A DNA stretch of 64,000 nt from Turbatrix aceti (lineage: Eukaryota; Nematoda; Chromadorea; Rhabditida; Panagrolaimidae), in NCBI GenBank assembly GCA_963969345.1, contig OZ017770.1, forward strand, positions 2,179,246 to 2,243,245. The letters run 5' to 3'. Each line of letters starts with the position of its first letter. Position 1 is the stretch's first letter. Below, one piece after another: positions 13,084 to 23,463 of the stretch. Below the pieces are notes generated by a model. It was not told the DNA's origin. It searched no databases and saw only the letters and a program-made list of their open reading frames with translations. The position numbers were made by a program, and so were the translations under genes.

Positions 13084-13094
13084 TTTTTCTCCAG
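13084..13094 (+). promoter_or_regulatory. Unpaired splice acceptor before the ACAD9-like start
   Basis: TTTTTCTCCAG ends two bases before the ATG at 13097. No coding exon upstream can supply a donor, so this is a candidate spliced-leader addition site. Confidence 0.45.
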
Positions 13095-13096
13095 TG

Positions 13097-15557
13097 ATGT
13101 TATCCAAGGTTCTTCGACAGACTGCCCGATCACAGCCTTGGCAAAGGTGCCTTCTGCGCTGGGCGTCGTCCTCGACAGATGTCGCAAAGCCTAAGCCCGT
13201 TGAGGTTGCGGCAAGGGAAGCTAAACTGCCGGTCGAGAGGACATCTCTTTCTCGCGGACTTGCTCTCAACAAGTTTGAAAAGGTTTGTCCTAGATTCTAC
13301 AACTTTTTGCTATGCTCTTTTTACAGGATTTCGTGATTTACCCCGAATTCACCGAAACAGATGAGGTGGAAGCCATCAAAGAGTTCACCAACAAGTTGAA
13401 CACGGAGTTGACTGAAGCTGGTTCGTTTTTGTGACAACTTTTTTATATATCTTTTTACTGGCTTTTTCTAGTTGCCAAATGCGATGTTCACGCCAAGGAA
13501 TTTTCTAACGAAGTACTGGCCGTGCTTTTGAAGAATGGCGTGTTCTTCAGCTTTGTGCCGGAGGACTATGGCGGTGTTGGCATGGGCCACAAGCAGTTGC
13601 TTTGCCTCTACGAAGCACTCGGCATAGACCTTCCCACCACGATGCTCGTCAATCAATCCTTCATAGCGTCGCACCTGATTCAGCAGTTCGGTACCACCGA
13701 GCAGAAGAAAAAGTACTTGCCACGGCTTGCGACCTTCCAGATGAAGCCTGCCATCTGTCTAGCCGATCTCAAGTCAGGCGAGTCAGCCGAGGTTGTCGGC
13801 TCAGTCGGCGGGGGCAGCAAGCTGAACGGCTACAAAGCCGATGTCCTTTGCGGTGACATTGCTGACTTCTTCATTGTTTTTGCGTATGACACCCCGATCA
13901 AGGTAATGTGAACTTTGTAGACATGCGAATAACATGTTTTGACTTTCAGGGCTCGACGGAACGAACGTACAACTGTTACATCGTAGACAAGGACGCCATT
14001 GGCGATGGGAAAATCGTCATTGCTGAACGTCAACAGACCCATGGTCTCCTTCCGGTTCACAGTAAGCGAATTATAATTGACAATCAATCTAATGTTTACA
14101 ATTGATTTTTTTTTTAAGTGTCGAAGATTAATTTTTGCAACGTGACCGTGAACGAGAGCAATCTGCTGGGTGATCGCGGTCATGGCCGGGACGTCGCTAA
14201 CGAAGTCGCCGGCACTGGAAACTTCTACGTTGGTTCTGCCGTCGTAGGCTTTCTCAAAAATCTGATCTCGGAGCTCGCCAAGCTGGCAAATACGAGTCTT
14301 CAGGGTGAGCGTCGTCTCGCGGAGAATCTCGCTGTACAGCGCTCACTCTCGCACATCGCTATGAGCACTTTCATTCTCGAATCCATTCTCTACTACGTCG
14401 GCGGCCTGACCGACGAAGGCCTGGTTCTGTCTACCGACATTGAAAATGCCATTACCCAGCTTTTGGTTAACAGAGTGCTTCGCGAGGCATTTGTCACCAT
14501 TACGGAAGTTTCGGGCTCTGCCGCTACCGACGACTCATTCCCTTACGATCGGATGATTCGCGATGCGTCGACGCTCTTATCGCTCAACGTATGTGGTGTT
14601 TTTTTTTCGACGGTTTAATTTTTTTGATTGCGTTTTGACCAATTTAGTTGAGTGGTCTGGAAGTTAACAGGTCCATTGACTTTTTTTGAATGGTGATGAG
14701 TTTTTCTTTTGCGTCAGAAAAAAATTGGTTTACGCTTTGTTTGACCTTTTTGAAAACTACTCGCAAAAACCATTTGACGCACGAGGGGTTTATAAAGTGA
14801 CGTATCAGAAATGTGGGGACAATAGACTTTTTTTGACACACCCGATATTTTTTGTAGATTAATGATCTTTCACTGATCAAGACCATCTCTCTATCCATGC
14901 TCGTCACCTGGGTCGAGGAATCTAACTTTGAAAACCGTTTCCACAAGGCTCAAGCCATCAAACGCATGTTCCATCTCGACAAACTTGAAAAGGCATGGAA
15001 TAACCCGAAAATGAAGCACTTCATCGCAGAGCACGTTCATCCCTCGCTCGAGCCTGCGTGCCGCTTTCTCGAGCACTCCATGGCTCGCCTCGACATGACG
15101 TTGAATCGCATATCCGAGGACGCCGGAAGCAAGGTGGCTGAAGAGGTCGCAACTATGTCCAGTCTCTCGACGGTTCTTCAGAACAACCTTGCGATGATTG
15201 CCGTCATTGCACGCGCATCTCGTTCGTACTCAATTGGATTGCGCAACGCCGACATCGAGGTACGCGAACTTTGCGTTCTTTTTTTCAATGTCGTGAGATG
15301 GATTGATGATCTTTTGTCCTTTCAGCTTGCGTGGGCAATTTCCTTCTGTCGCTCAGCCGCGCGCGAATCAGAAGCCGAGCTGCAGTTTTTAATTGATCGT
15401 AAGTCGTCTTCATCGCGTGGGGTAATTCAACCTGTTTTCATTCATTCTTCTAGACTTTGGCCTGATCCGTTTAAATCCCACGCTTGTCAACGTCGGCGCA
15501 GCGGTGGTTGAATTCGGTGGTTATCCCCTCGAAAGGCCCATCGAACGCAACTGGTAG
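13097..15557 (+). CDS. ACAD9: ACAD9/VLCAD-like acyl-CoA dehydrogenase homologue, probably catalytically inactive
   Basis: Mitochondrial acyl-CoA dehydrogenase-fold protein of 623 residues (human ACAD9 is 621). Exons are 13097-13282, 13327-13420, 13472-13902, 13950-14061, 14119-14588, 14858-15259, 15326-15398 and 15454-15557. The N-terminus (MLSKVLRQTARSQPWQRCLL) looks like a transit peptide. The body follows the family: FVPEDYGGVGMG near residue 120, then the middle beta domain, the helical domain, and the C-terminal extension (RASRSYSIGLRNADIE, ending ERPIERNW) that is specific to ACAD9/VLCAD. The FEGTN segment with the catalytic glutamate is replaced by LSLN-INDLS. The usual L-T-E-P FAD loop reads LADLKSGESA, and the Q-x-M-G-G-x-G loop reads EVSGSAATDDS. 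ACAD9 also serves as a complex I assembly factor, so a retained non-enzymatic role is inferred. The 269-nt intron before the altered motif is the longest in the gene. Confidence 0.85.
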
Positions 15558-15685
15558 TCAGTCAACACGTCGGCTTAGAAGTCTTAGTCACATGTCGTCG
15601 ACGACAGATCGGTTTTACTTTGTTTTTTTTGTTGTGTTTAGGCAGAGAGTGGTTATGAAGACAGGCTGGGTCCAAGTGAGGGTAT

Positions 15686-16731
15686 TTACATGTAATGGGC
15701 AAGAGTGACAGTAAAGCAGGCAAATACAAGGCACAAGACAGTATTGGATGCCGGCATGACGCCTCCAGCAGTCTGTGTCGTTACTTCCGGGGCAGCAATC
15801 GGAGCCGCAGTTGCCTTGGTTGGGGCCGGCTCGACGTACGGCGGCGGCAGGTCGTAGAGCGTGGTGCCGATGACCGAGGGATTGATCGGTCTTGCGGAAA
15901 CCATAGGATAAAAATGACTGCCCAAAGACGTGTCATGCGCAAGTACCTCTATAACGTGTTTGTTCGCATTTCATCTCGTGATAGGAAGCGCTCGGTAAGA
16001 ATTAAGGGCCGGTTGGGGGTTAGTTCGCTGTCAGCAATGATCACGACAGTGTATACTTACCATCCGGTTGCGCCGCACCCGTGGCGCCAAGGATGTAGTA
16101 CTTCTCGTTGAGGTTCCATATTCTTCCATTTTTGCTTGACATCTGTGGTATGATTTGCTGGGACCAGGAGCAGCTCATGCGTCCGTTAATTACGTTGCCT
16201 TCTACGTTTCGAATCAGCATTTCGTGTTCTGTCTATAATAAATTGTTCCAATACTCGACTCAAGGAGGTCAAAAACAAACGGCGTTTAGGAAGGTTCTGT
16301 CATTGCTTTTACCGACGTTGTACGACACAAACACTTCTGGTTCAAGTCCAAATTCATCGCCACGGGGACTCATTACACACTCGGAAACCATGTCAGCACC
16401 CTGAAAAAAAAGTTGTTTTGCTCTCTTCAAGTGGGTCCTTAAAAAAGAGAGATAACAAAGACACTACCATATGACTGTCGTTACTGAATCCGATAGCGAC
16501 ATACTGCAGATTGGGTAGGGGAATGAGAGTTGTAGCCGTAACCTGAATGGTTATGTAGTTTGGCTCGGATACGTAGAATATGATACCAAGCGTGCAGTCG
16601 CGCTGGGGGTTACACCCGGCGGGCTTGAATAGGCATCCCTTGGTCTCGCCGCAACCATCGCGATTCAGATCGACGGCTGCTGCTGAGAAATACAGAAGGG
16701 AAATAGACACCAGAATATCGCGAAGAATCAT
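15686..16731 (-). CDS. Secreted, probably GPI-anchored DOMON-domain protein
   Basis: Extracellular protein with a nematode-style DOMON domain, a fold that binds haem or sugars in other proteins. Exons read from 16731 downwards. Exon 1 encodes a signal peptide (MILRDILVSISLLYFSAAA), the cysteine signature CGETKGCLFKPAGC and QYVAIGFSNDSHM. Later exons give GADMVSECVM, VFVSYN, NGRMSCSW and YYILGATGAA. The last exon, entered through an acceptor near 15959, carries a Pro/Thr/Ala-rich stalk (PPPYVEPAPTKATAAP) and a hydrophobic C-terminus fitting a GPI signal. Introns are about 50-120 nt. The gene converges on the ACAD9-like gene with 128 bases between stop codons. Ligand unknown. Confidence 0.75.
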
Positions 16732-17328
16732 GATAAACTAATTTATTTGAACAATGACTGGTGTCTAAAAAACCATTTTTAATTAAAAAAACCTTCTGGC
16801 AACCGTAATAGACGACAGCGTGAAAACTGAATTAAAAAAATCGAACACAAACAAATGAAATCGTGCATCCGATATTCTCCAAACCCAAACCACACCAGCA
16901 CATGAGAACGGTTTGACTTGGAAAAAACAATTTTTTGTTATTAGCAAAAAAACTCTTTTCCGCCCTTTTGATTAAGTGCGTGTAATTTTTTAGACACAAA
17001 ACAATAAACGCGCATCTGAATGCACGTACAAACAAGGGGGAGTGATTTGTCAGCCTCGATATACGCATAGCACTTCAGTGACGCTGATTCCTTCCTCCTT
17101 TTTTACTTTCTTAGACAAAAATTTGAAGTTTTCAAACAGGTCTTCCTTCTTTGGCTCCCTCCAGCTTTGTATATACCCCCGCCAACAAAGGCGTTCATTC
17201 TTCAGCAGGTGGAGTGGTGTGTGTTCATAGGCCATTCATTTTTGCACAGTTTTATAGGCTCTCACTTTATGTAAAACAACAGACAATATTATTACACAAC
17301 ACCTTATGTGGTCTTATTAAAAATTTCA
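16732..17328. other. Intergenic region, no gene seen
   Basis: AT-rich upstream region of the DOMON gene and 3' region of the PAN-like gene, both on the minus strand. Open frames of about 60-80 codons on both strands have no recognisable features. Confidence 0.4.
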
Positions 17329-18271
17329 TTACTTTCGTCCGTGGTGGAAGGGATTAAGCTTTTTCTCGAGCTTCATGTATTTGCGCTTTCGTTCCACAAT
17401 TGTCTCATCTGCATCAACGAATTCGACTGGCAGCAAGTGTTTGTCTGAAAAAGAAGCAGTATAAATGAATAAAAAGAATTAAATGTGTCATTCATCAGGG
17501 GAATCTCGCTTACTTGATTTATTGCACTTAGCAATCTTTTTGAGGTACAGATTTGCGTGTGGGGTGTAGATGAGACTTTGGGTGTTCACTTCCTCGTACA
17601 GTTCACATGTAAACACGCTTCTGCCACCGATGAGAGCGTATACTGCAGCTTTGCACTTCTGAAGGAAGAAAGAGAGGCTGGTTAAAAAGTAACCAATTAA
17701 TCAACCTTACTTCATCGCGATTGCATTCTGCAAGACACTGATCTTCGGTTGTGTCGTAACCGTTCTTGGCGACTTTATACGGGGTAACAGCAAGCGACTT
17801 GTCTCTATCGGTGTACTCGACAAAGCATTCACACAGATAGCACGGGTTACCGAAGTGGTCTGAAAAACAGACAATTGGCTTACGCAAGATATATGCCTCC
17901 CAGATTGCATGACAAATCTTTTCTTAACAATGCAATAAATTGTGTTGAACATTTGATTCGCTCTTCGCTGGCAAACAAACTTGGAGACATTGAAAATGTT
18001 TTAATTTTTGGCTCAACAAGAGTGTGAGAAGAACAACTGTTGGCCGGCCTGCACCCAAAACAAATTATTTATGAAAATTATTTTTATAAGCCCGTTAAAA
18101 CGTTTTGTAATTTAAAAGTTGCAAGCAATTAAATAAGGGCCACCAAAGACGCATTGCACTCAAAAAGAGCGAAGATCTTGCAAGTACTAAACATGGCTTA
18201 CTCTGGCGGTGGTAGACGGCCTCGACAAATCCCAGCGTCGTGAAAAGCAGGACCAAGTGTGGTAACATCAT
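17329..18271 (-). CDS. Small secreted cysteine-rich protein with a PAN/apple-like module
   Basis: Predicted 159-residue secreted protein from four in-phase exons: 18271-18202, 17859-17711, 17658-17514 and 17444-17329. The first exon encodes a clean signal peptide (MMLPHLVLLFTTLGFVEA). The mature part has CYLCECF, then QCLAECNRDEKCKAAVYAL and FTCELYE. That spacing, with C-x-x-x-C followed by C-x-A and then C-x-L-Y, is typical of PAN/apple domains, which bind proteins or glycans. The C-terminus is highly basic (ERKRKYMKLEKKL, ending HHGRK), suggesting an extracellular-matrix or heparin-binding tail. The first intron is long (342 nt) and shows nothing else. PAN assignment is tentative, from the cysteine pattern only. 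Confidence 0.65.
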
Positions 18272-19213
18272 TATTCAGCTCCCAAAAACAAGCGCCAAAA
18301 GTCTGAGTAAAACCCTGCAATTGCTAGAGCTTTTAAAAGCCTTCCATCAAGGAATTTCAGGTCATCCCATAAATGTGGGTCATGCGAAACAAGTCCGGCG
18401 GGGAGTTGTGCGCTGCTTGGTTTTTCGGTGGTGTCTTGCCGCTTTGAAGTGAAATCGAAAAGGCTCTGATAACATTCCGGCGGGATGGGTTGCATAATCA
18501 CTTTCGATTATGATTTATCTCTTCGGTTTGTAAATGTCTTGGATAACAGGCCGGAAGCAATGGCTGTCGAACTCAAAAACTCGTTTTTGTTATTTTTCGA
18601 ATTTAATATTTGATCAGGTGGCGCAGCGTCATTATCATTGGCTAGTCAAAAAAATTTTTGAAAAAAAGTGTTGCAACACCGATTGTTAATGATAAATTAT
18701 TGGCAAATTAGTATGACACGTCGAGAAAATGCCGACACATTCGACGCCTCGTCTGACAGTCGTGATTGGCTTTTCATCTGACAGCAAATATCCCTTCACT
18801 GTCCTATTGTCAGTATCCAGCAGCATGCATGGGCCTCTTGCCAGTTGTTCAATAAAGTTGGCGGCGCGATCTGCAAGTGTCTCCTCCTCTGGAAGAGTCA
18901 CCGAAAAACGCCGCCGCAAACGCAATAGGACAGGAGAAAGGCAGGGGGCTTCCGCACAATTGGTCTAAATGATGACACTTGCTTTTCTTATTGTTTCTTA
19001 TCCCGTGGTGAACTCTCAACACTATGGCGTGCGCTTTCAAGGAAAGGGCTTTTCAGAACAATCCAAATTTTTTTTATGAGCATCTTGAGTAGATTTATTA
19101 AATCCTAAATGCCTAAGCGACAAAAAAGGCCAATTCTAATGAAGTTTTCGTGTTACATTTGGTGTCTTTTTGGTTTTTTTTGCCAGACTGACCTCCTCCG
19201 CTAACTCCCTGCT
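18272..19213. other. Intergenic region between divergent PAN-like and SLC6 genes
   Basis: A GC-richer patch at about 18720-18960 is open on the minus strand (contains TLPEEETLADRAANF). It has no start or splice support I can defend and no recognisable family. The remainder is AT-rich promoter-like sequence. Confidence 0.35.
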
Positions 19214-19225
19214 TTTCACTTTCAG
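19214..19225 (+). promoter_or_regulatory. Unpaired splice acceptor upstream of SLC6 start
   Basis: TTTCACTTTCAG ends 36 bases before the ATG at 19262, with no upstream coding exon. It is a candidate spliced-leader acceptor or the end of a 5' UTR intron. Confidence 0.4.
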
Positions 19226-19261
19226 GAAACAAAAGCCTCGACTTAGGTGTTCTTGTTAACC

Positions 19262-21612
19262 ATGGCTTTGCCCGGTGAAGTATCAATTAAGCCCCGTGAT
19301 CAATGGACCTCATGGGCCGATTTTATCATGTCATGCATTGGCTACGCCATCGGTCTCGGCAATGTTTGGTCTGTATGAGTTCTTGTTTTGACAACCTGAC
19401 AACCTTGTTTTCAGGCGCTTTCCGTACTTATGCTATCAAAACGGCGGAGGTGGGTGTTATGTTTCATCTTCTTTTTAATGTTTTTAAAAAGTTGAGTAAA
19501 AACTTGTTCTTTCGCAAAAAAACATGTGTTTCAAACTGTTTGAGTGAACTCAAATCCCATAACTTATGTCGTCCTAATGAGACAGGAGAGTTCAATGTAA
19601 GCATTAAAAACATCTGTCGGGGTTGTAGGTGCATTTCTTATTCCATATGTGATATCACTGGTGTTCTGTGGTGCGCCGTTATTTATTCTTGAAACGTCAT
19701 GGGGCCAACTTGTCAGCGTTGGCGGCTTGGGCATGTTCAAGATCTGTCCGATCTTCAAGGGCGTCGGTATCGCAGCCGCCGTCATGGCGTTTTGGCTCAA
19801 CATCTACTACATAGTTGTGCTCAGTTGGGCCATGGCTTACCTCTGGAACTCGCTCCGACTCGACGACAATGTGCCTTGGAGGAATTGCAACAACACGTGA
19901 GACATCAATCGTGCATGCATACATTTGCAAAAATGAGCATTTTTTAGGTGGAATACAGTTCACTGTCGCAGCGAATACGATCCCATTCTCTGCGAATCTA
20001 ACCGAACAATTGCCGAATACTTTAACGTTAAGGTTCTCACTGAAGATCATCTCAATGAGTATAAAAAACAATTTTTCATTGGCCCAAAGGCAAACTTTTC
20101 ATTGTGCTCATCCGCTGACCTAAGCGTTCGCTCGCCGGTCAAAGAATTCTGGGATCACCGCGTTCTTGGAATTTCTTCCGGAATCGACGATGTTGGAGGT
20201 ATTCGTCCCGACCTGGCACTTTTCCTTTTCCTTTGCTGGATGATTTGCTACCTTTGCATTTTCAAGGTAAGAAAATTTTGAATGAAACTTTGTTCAACTT
20301 TTTTTCAGGGCGTCAAGTGGACTGGCAAGGTGGTCTACCTCACGGCATCCTTCCCTTACATCATTCTTTTCTGCCTTCTTATCCGTGGCCTTACACTGCC
20401 TGGTGCCAGCTTGGGTTTGGAATTTTATCTGAAGCCGGATTTCTCAAAGCTACTTTCAAGCAAGGTTTGGGTCGATGCTGTAACTCAAGTATTTTTTTCC
20501 TACGGTTTGGGATTGGGTGCTTTGGTTGCCCTTGGCAGCTACAACAAGTATCATAACAATGTTTACAAGTAACATTTTCTCTTTTAATGGCTTGTAATTA
20601 AAAAAAATAATTGCAGACAAGCAATGACGGTATGCTGTGTCAACAGTGGCACCAGTGTGTTTGCTGGATTTGTCATTTTCTCATTTATCGGATACATGGC
20701 CCAAAAACAGGGAAAAACCGTTGCCGAAGTCGCTCAATCGGGGCCTGGACTATTGTTTTTGGCCTATCCATCTGGAATACTCAAACTACCGTACACAAAT
20801 GTCTGGTCTATGCTTTTCTTTTCCATGGTGCTATTTTTGGGTGTTGATTCACAGTTTTGTACCATGGAAGGCTTCTTTACTGCCATTATTGACGAATTCC
20901 CACAGATTATCCGAAATAGAAAATATGGAAGAGAGATTTTTGTACTGATTATCTGCTGCATAAGCTACCTCTTTGGTCTGGTGACGGTGACAAATGTTAG
21001 GAAATACAAATGTTGGATCACCGAATTAATAAAAAAAAATTTTAGGGTGGTTTTTACGTCTTCCAACTTTTTGATTTCTACGCAGCATCCGGCTGGGCTC
21101 TCCTATGGCTACTGTTCTTTGAATGCATTGCCATTTCCTGGTGCGTTGGTATCGATCGGTGGTATGAGCACATGAAATCCATGATTGGATACTACCCTGC
21201 CAAGTGGTGGAAATTCTGGTAAATTTTGCTTTAAAAAAAATTGAAAAAAAATTTAATAAATATGTTTATTTTAGCTGGGTCTTTGCAACACCATCCGTCT
21301 GCATGGGTGTCATGATATTTGGCCTCATTAAATACCAACCACTTCGTCTCGATGCCTACGACTACGATTTTCCAGTCTGGGGACACATTTTTGGCTGGTT
21401 CCTGTCTCTGTCGTCTATGCTCTGTATTCCGTTTTACGCTATTTACCTGTGGGTCGTAACCGACGGCACTACCTCAGAAGTAAGCATTTTTATCCTTCCA
21501 ACTATTTAAACAATATTTTCAGAAATTCCAAAAACTGTTCCGCCCTAAGATTGATTTCACTCCGAACAAAGATGACGCCACAGAAGACGGGCATGCAATG
21601 TACGAATTATAA
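19262..21612 (+). CDS. SLC6 sodium/chloride-dependent neurotransmitter transporter
   Basis: Twelve-TM symporter of the SLC6 (NSS) family, 611 residues. Nine exons join in phase: 19262-19368, 19415-19449, 19629-19896, 19948-20266, 20309-20568, 20617-20995, 21046-21218, 21275-21479 and 21523-21612. TM1 carries the family signature [20 protein letters not shown], which continues as GGGAFLIPY and holds sodium- and substrate-binding residues. Extracellular loop 2 has a cysteine pair (NCNNTWNTVHC) and an unusually long segment. TM1 has glycine rather than the aspartate of monoamine transporters, so an amino-acid-type substrate (GABA, betaine, taurine or creatine class) is more likely. The short C-terminus ends GHAMYEL. 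Exon 4 contains no ATG. AATAAA is at 21822-21827. Confidence 0.9.
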
Positions 21613-22947
21613 GCTAAACCAGAAAAAAATAATACCACAAAACTCAACGCGATCTCGTGATGAATGTTTTTTGATGCTCTTTCTTGCTATCGGCGCCCGT
21701 AGTTTTAACATACTCTGTTTATTGTATTTTTATTAGAATTCTCTTTATTAATACCAATGTCTTTCATTGGATCAAAACAATTACATACGTATAAGCAAAG
21801 GCAACTTTGCAAAATACCGAGAATAAAGACGCCAGACTTCGTATGACTTGCAACAATAGATTGTCTTTCTTCCCTCTATCTCGCAAGGCAGGCAGAAAAA
21901 AATGTGAATCCGTGACAAATTACCTCATTTGGCAACCGATGACGTCGGCGGAATTTTGTGTTTGGCGTTCCGATGTTTGCTATTGAAAGCAATCAAGATT
22001 TTTTGCCTCTGGATATGTCGATTCGCAAACACACCCTTGTAGTGCCGTGTTTTGTGAAAGCTCTGAAAATTGCCTGCTGGGAGTTAAATGATTTTTTTGA
22101 AACAATAAAAAAAACGATGCAAGTCAAGACAAATTCTGCTTAAAATTTGATTAAGAATCCTTCTCCCAAAAGTTTTTTTTGGCTCCGTTTAGGCTTGTGT
22201 CTAAATTTTTTTGCGGTGTGTGGAATTGAAATTAACTTGTAAAAACCCAATCCTAAGAAGCTTTAAACAAATACCCCTCTGCCGTCCTTCTTTTTCTTCG
22301 ACATAAACAAAGTTCTGGAAAATTGGCTGATTATTGAATAAAATCATCGATCGGAGATCCTTTTTTTTTGTTCGTCTTGGGTCAGTGAAAAAAATTTGTC
22401 TAGACTCATCATTACCCTCCATGCGGCAATACACCACATAGTACAAGAAAACAGACATCTTTTCTAGCTTCACTGCTCGTTGTCTTTCCTAGCAAGGCTT
22501 TTCATGCCCTATTTTGCACCGAAAGCGAACCATGTGTCTTCGTCGTAACTCTATTTCCCTCATTTTGTGTAAGAAGACTTTGTATTTCACAGCCATTTAA
22601 GAATGCTTGTTGCTCTGTCAGCGCAGCACAGCTTCTCTATGGCTCAATTCTCTGCGCTGTCGTTGTTGCCACTACCACAAGTCAACAGTCGTGTCAAGCC
22701 AGTCGTTGACGGCAACACTCACAGATTTGGCTTTTAAAGGGTATTAACTGACACTTTTGGCGTCCCTCCCTACACAAAAAAACAAGTGCAGATTGCAAAT
22801 GACCAGAAGATTTCAGCGGACAAAGCCGATTTTTGTAATACTGCGTGCAGGGAGGGAATGAAAACAGCGCTTTAATCAAGGGTAGTTGTTGTTTCTTTTT
22901 TCTTTCAATTCAACAAAAAGACTGACTCACCGACGGAAAATGAGATA
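21613..22947. other. Intergenic region, convergent gene ends
   Basis: The 3' ends of SLC6 (+) and the Ly6-like gene (-) face each other here. A minus-strand frame at 22201-22473 is lysine/arginine-rich and has no splice partners; I do not treat it as a gene. Confidence 0.4.
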
Positions 22948-23463
22948 TCACACTGCGTAGAACAACAAAATTTGAGCAATTGCAAATACCAGATACCAGA
23001 CAGTGAATGACGAATTGACGGAGTTGCATAAATCACCCGTACAGATGCAAATCCTTTGGATGGCACGTCGTTCTTCGATGTACCCAGGTAGCCAGTTGCG
23101 AGTGAGCGTAGTCATATCGGCACAGCCATGCTTGTCGGCAGGTATGTCGTAGTTGACCCTCTGATCGCATCCGGCTCCAACCCAAAATCTGTGAAGGGAA
23201 ACCTGCATGGTGATGGTGGCACAAGCGTCCTGCTCGGCACGACAAACCACGGGCTCCATATCACACCTGGGTTCTGAGAGTTTCTGTCGGACTCTGAATT
23301 GATCAAGCTGGGTGGTGTCCTCGACTGATGGAACACAAGTCATGCATCGCAACCTTTTCATGGTTGGTGGGTAGTGCGCGCTTGCGAGACAGACCCCGAA
23401 TACAATACAGCCAAGGCTTATTAAAGTCGATGAAGCAAGGCACCGGAGTGTCGCAAGGCGCAT
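22948..23463 (-). CDS. Ly6/uPAR-like three-finger GPI-anchored protein
   Basis: Single-exon, 171-residue extracellular protein. MRLATLRCLASSTLISLGC followed by a hydrophobic stretch to about residue 28 forms a signal peptide. The mature chain begins RCMTCVPSV and continues with CDMEPVVC, DACATITMQ, GAGCDQR and GCADMTT. It ends in CICTGDLCNS, a C-x-C-x-x-x-x-CN variant of the terminal three-finger motif. A final hydrophobic stretch (SFTVWYLVFAIAQILLFY) is a GPI-attachment signal. The family includes modulators of ion channels and receptors, but no specific partner can be inferred. An upstream in-frame extension exists; the chosen ATG places the signal peptide first. Confidence 0.75.
   Translation of the reverse strand: MRLATLRCLASSTLISLGCIVFGVCLASAHYPPTMKRLRCMTCVPSVEDTTQLDQFRVRQKLSEPRCDMEPVVCRAEQDACATITMQVSLHRFWVGAGCDQRVNYDIPADKHGCADMTTLTRNWLPGYIEERRAIQRICICTGDLCNSVNSSFTVWYLVFAIAQILLFYAV

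Noticed and set aside
12632..13096. Operon of ACS1 and the ACAD9-like gene
   Set aside because: The 465-base spacing is longer than typical nematode operons and nothing else supports co-transcription.
14644..14946. Antisense frame across the ACAD9 intron
   Set aside because: Lies across an intron/exon border of a well-supported gene and has no recognisable content.
18686..19040. Minus-strand open patch resembling coding sequence near the SLC6 promoter
   Set aside because: It is GC-rich and open, but no consistent exon chain or known family was found. It may be a gene remnant.
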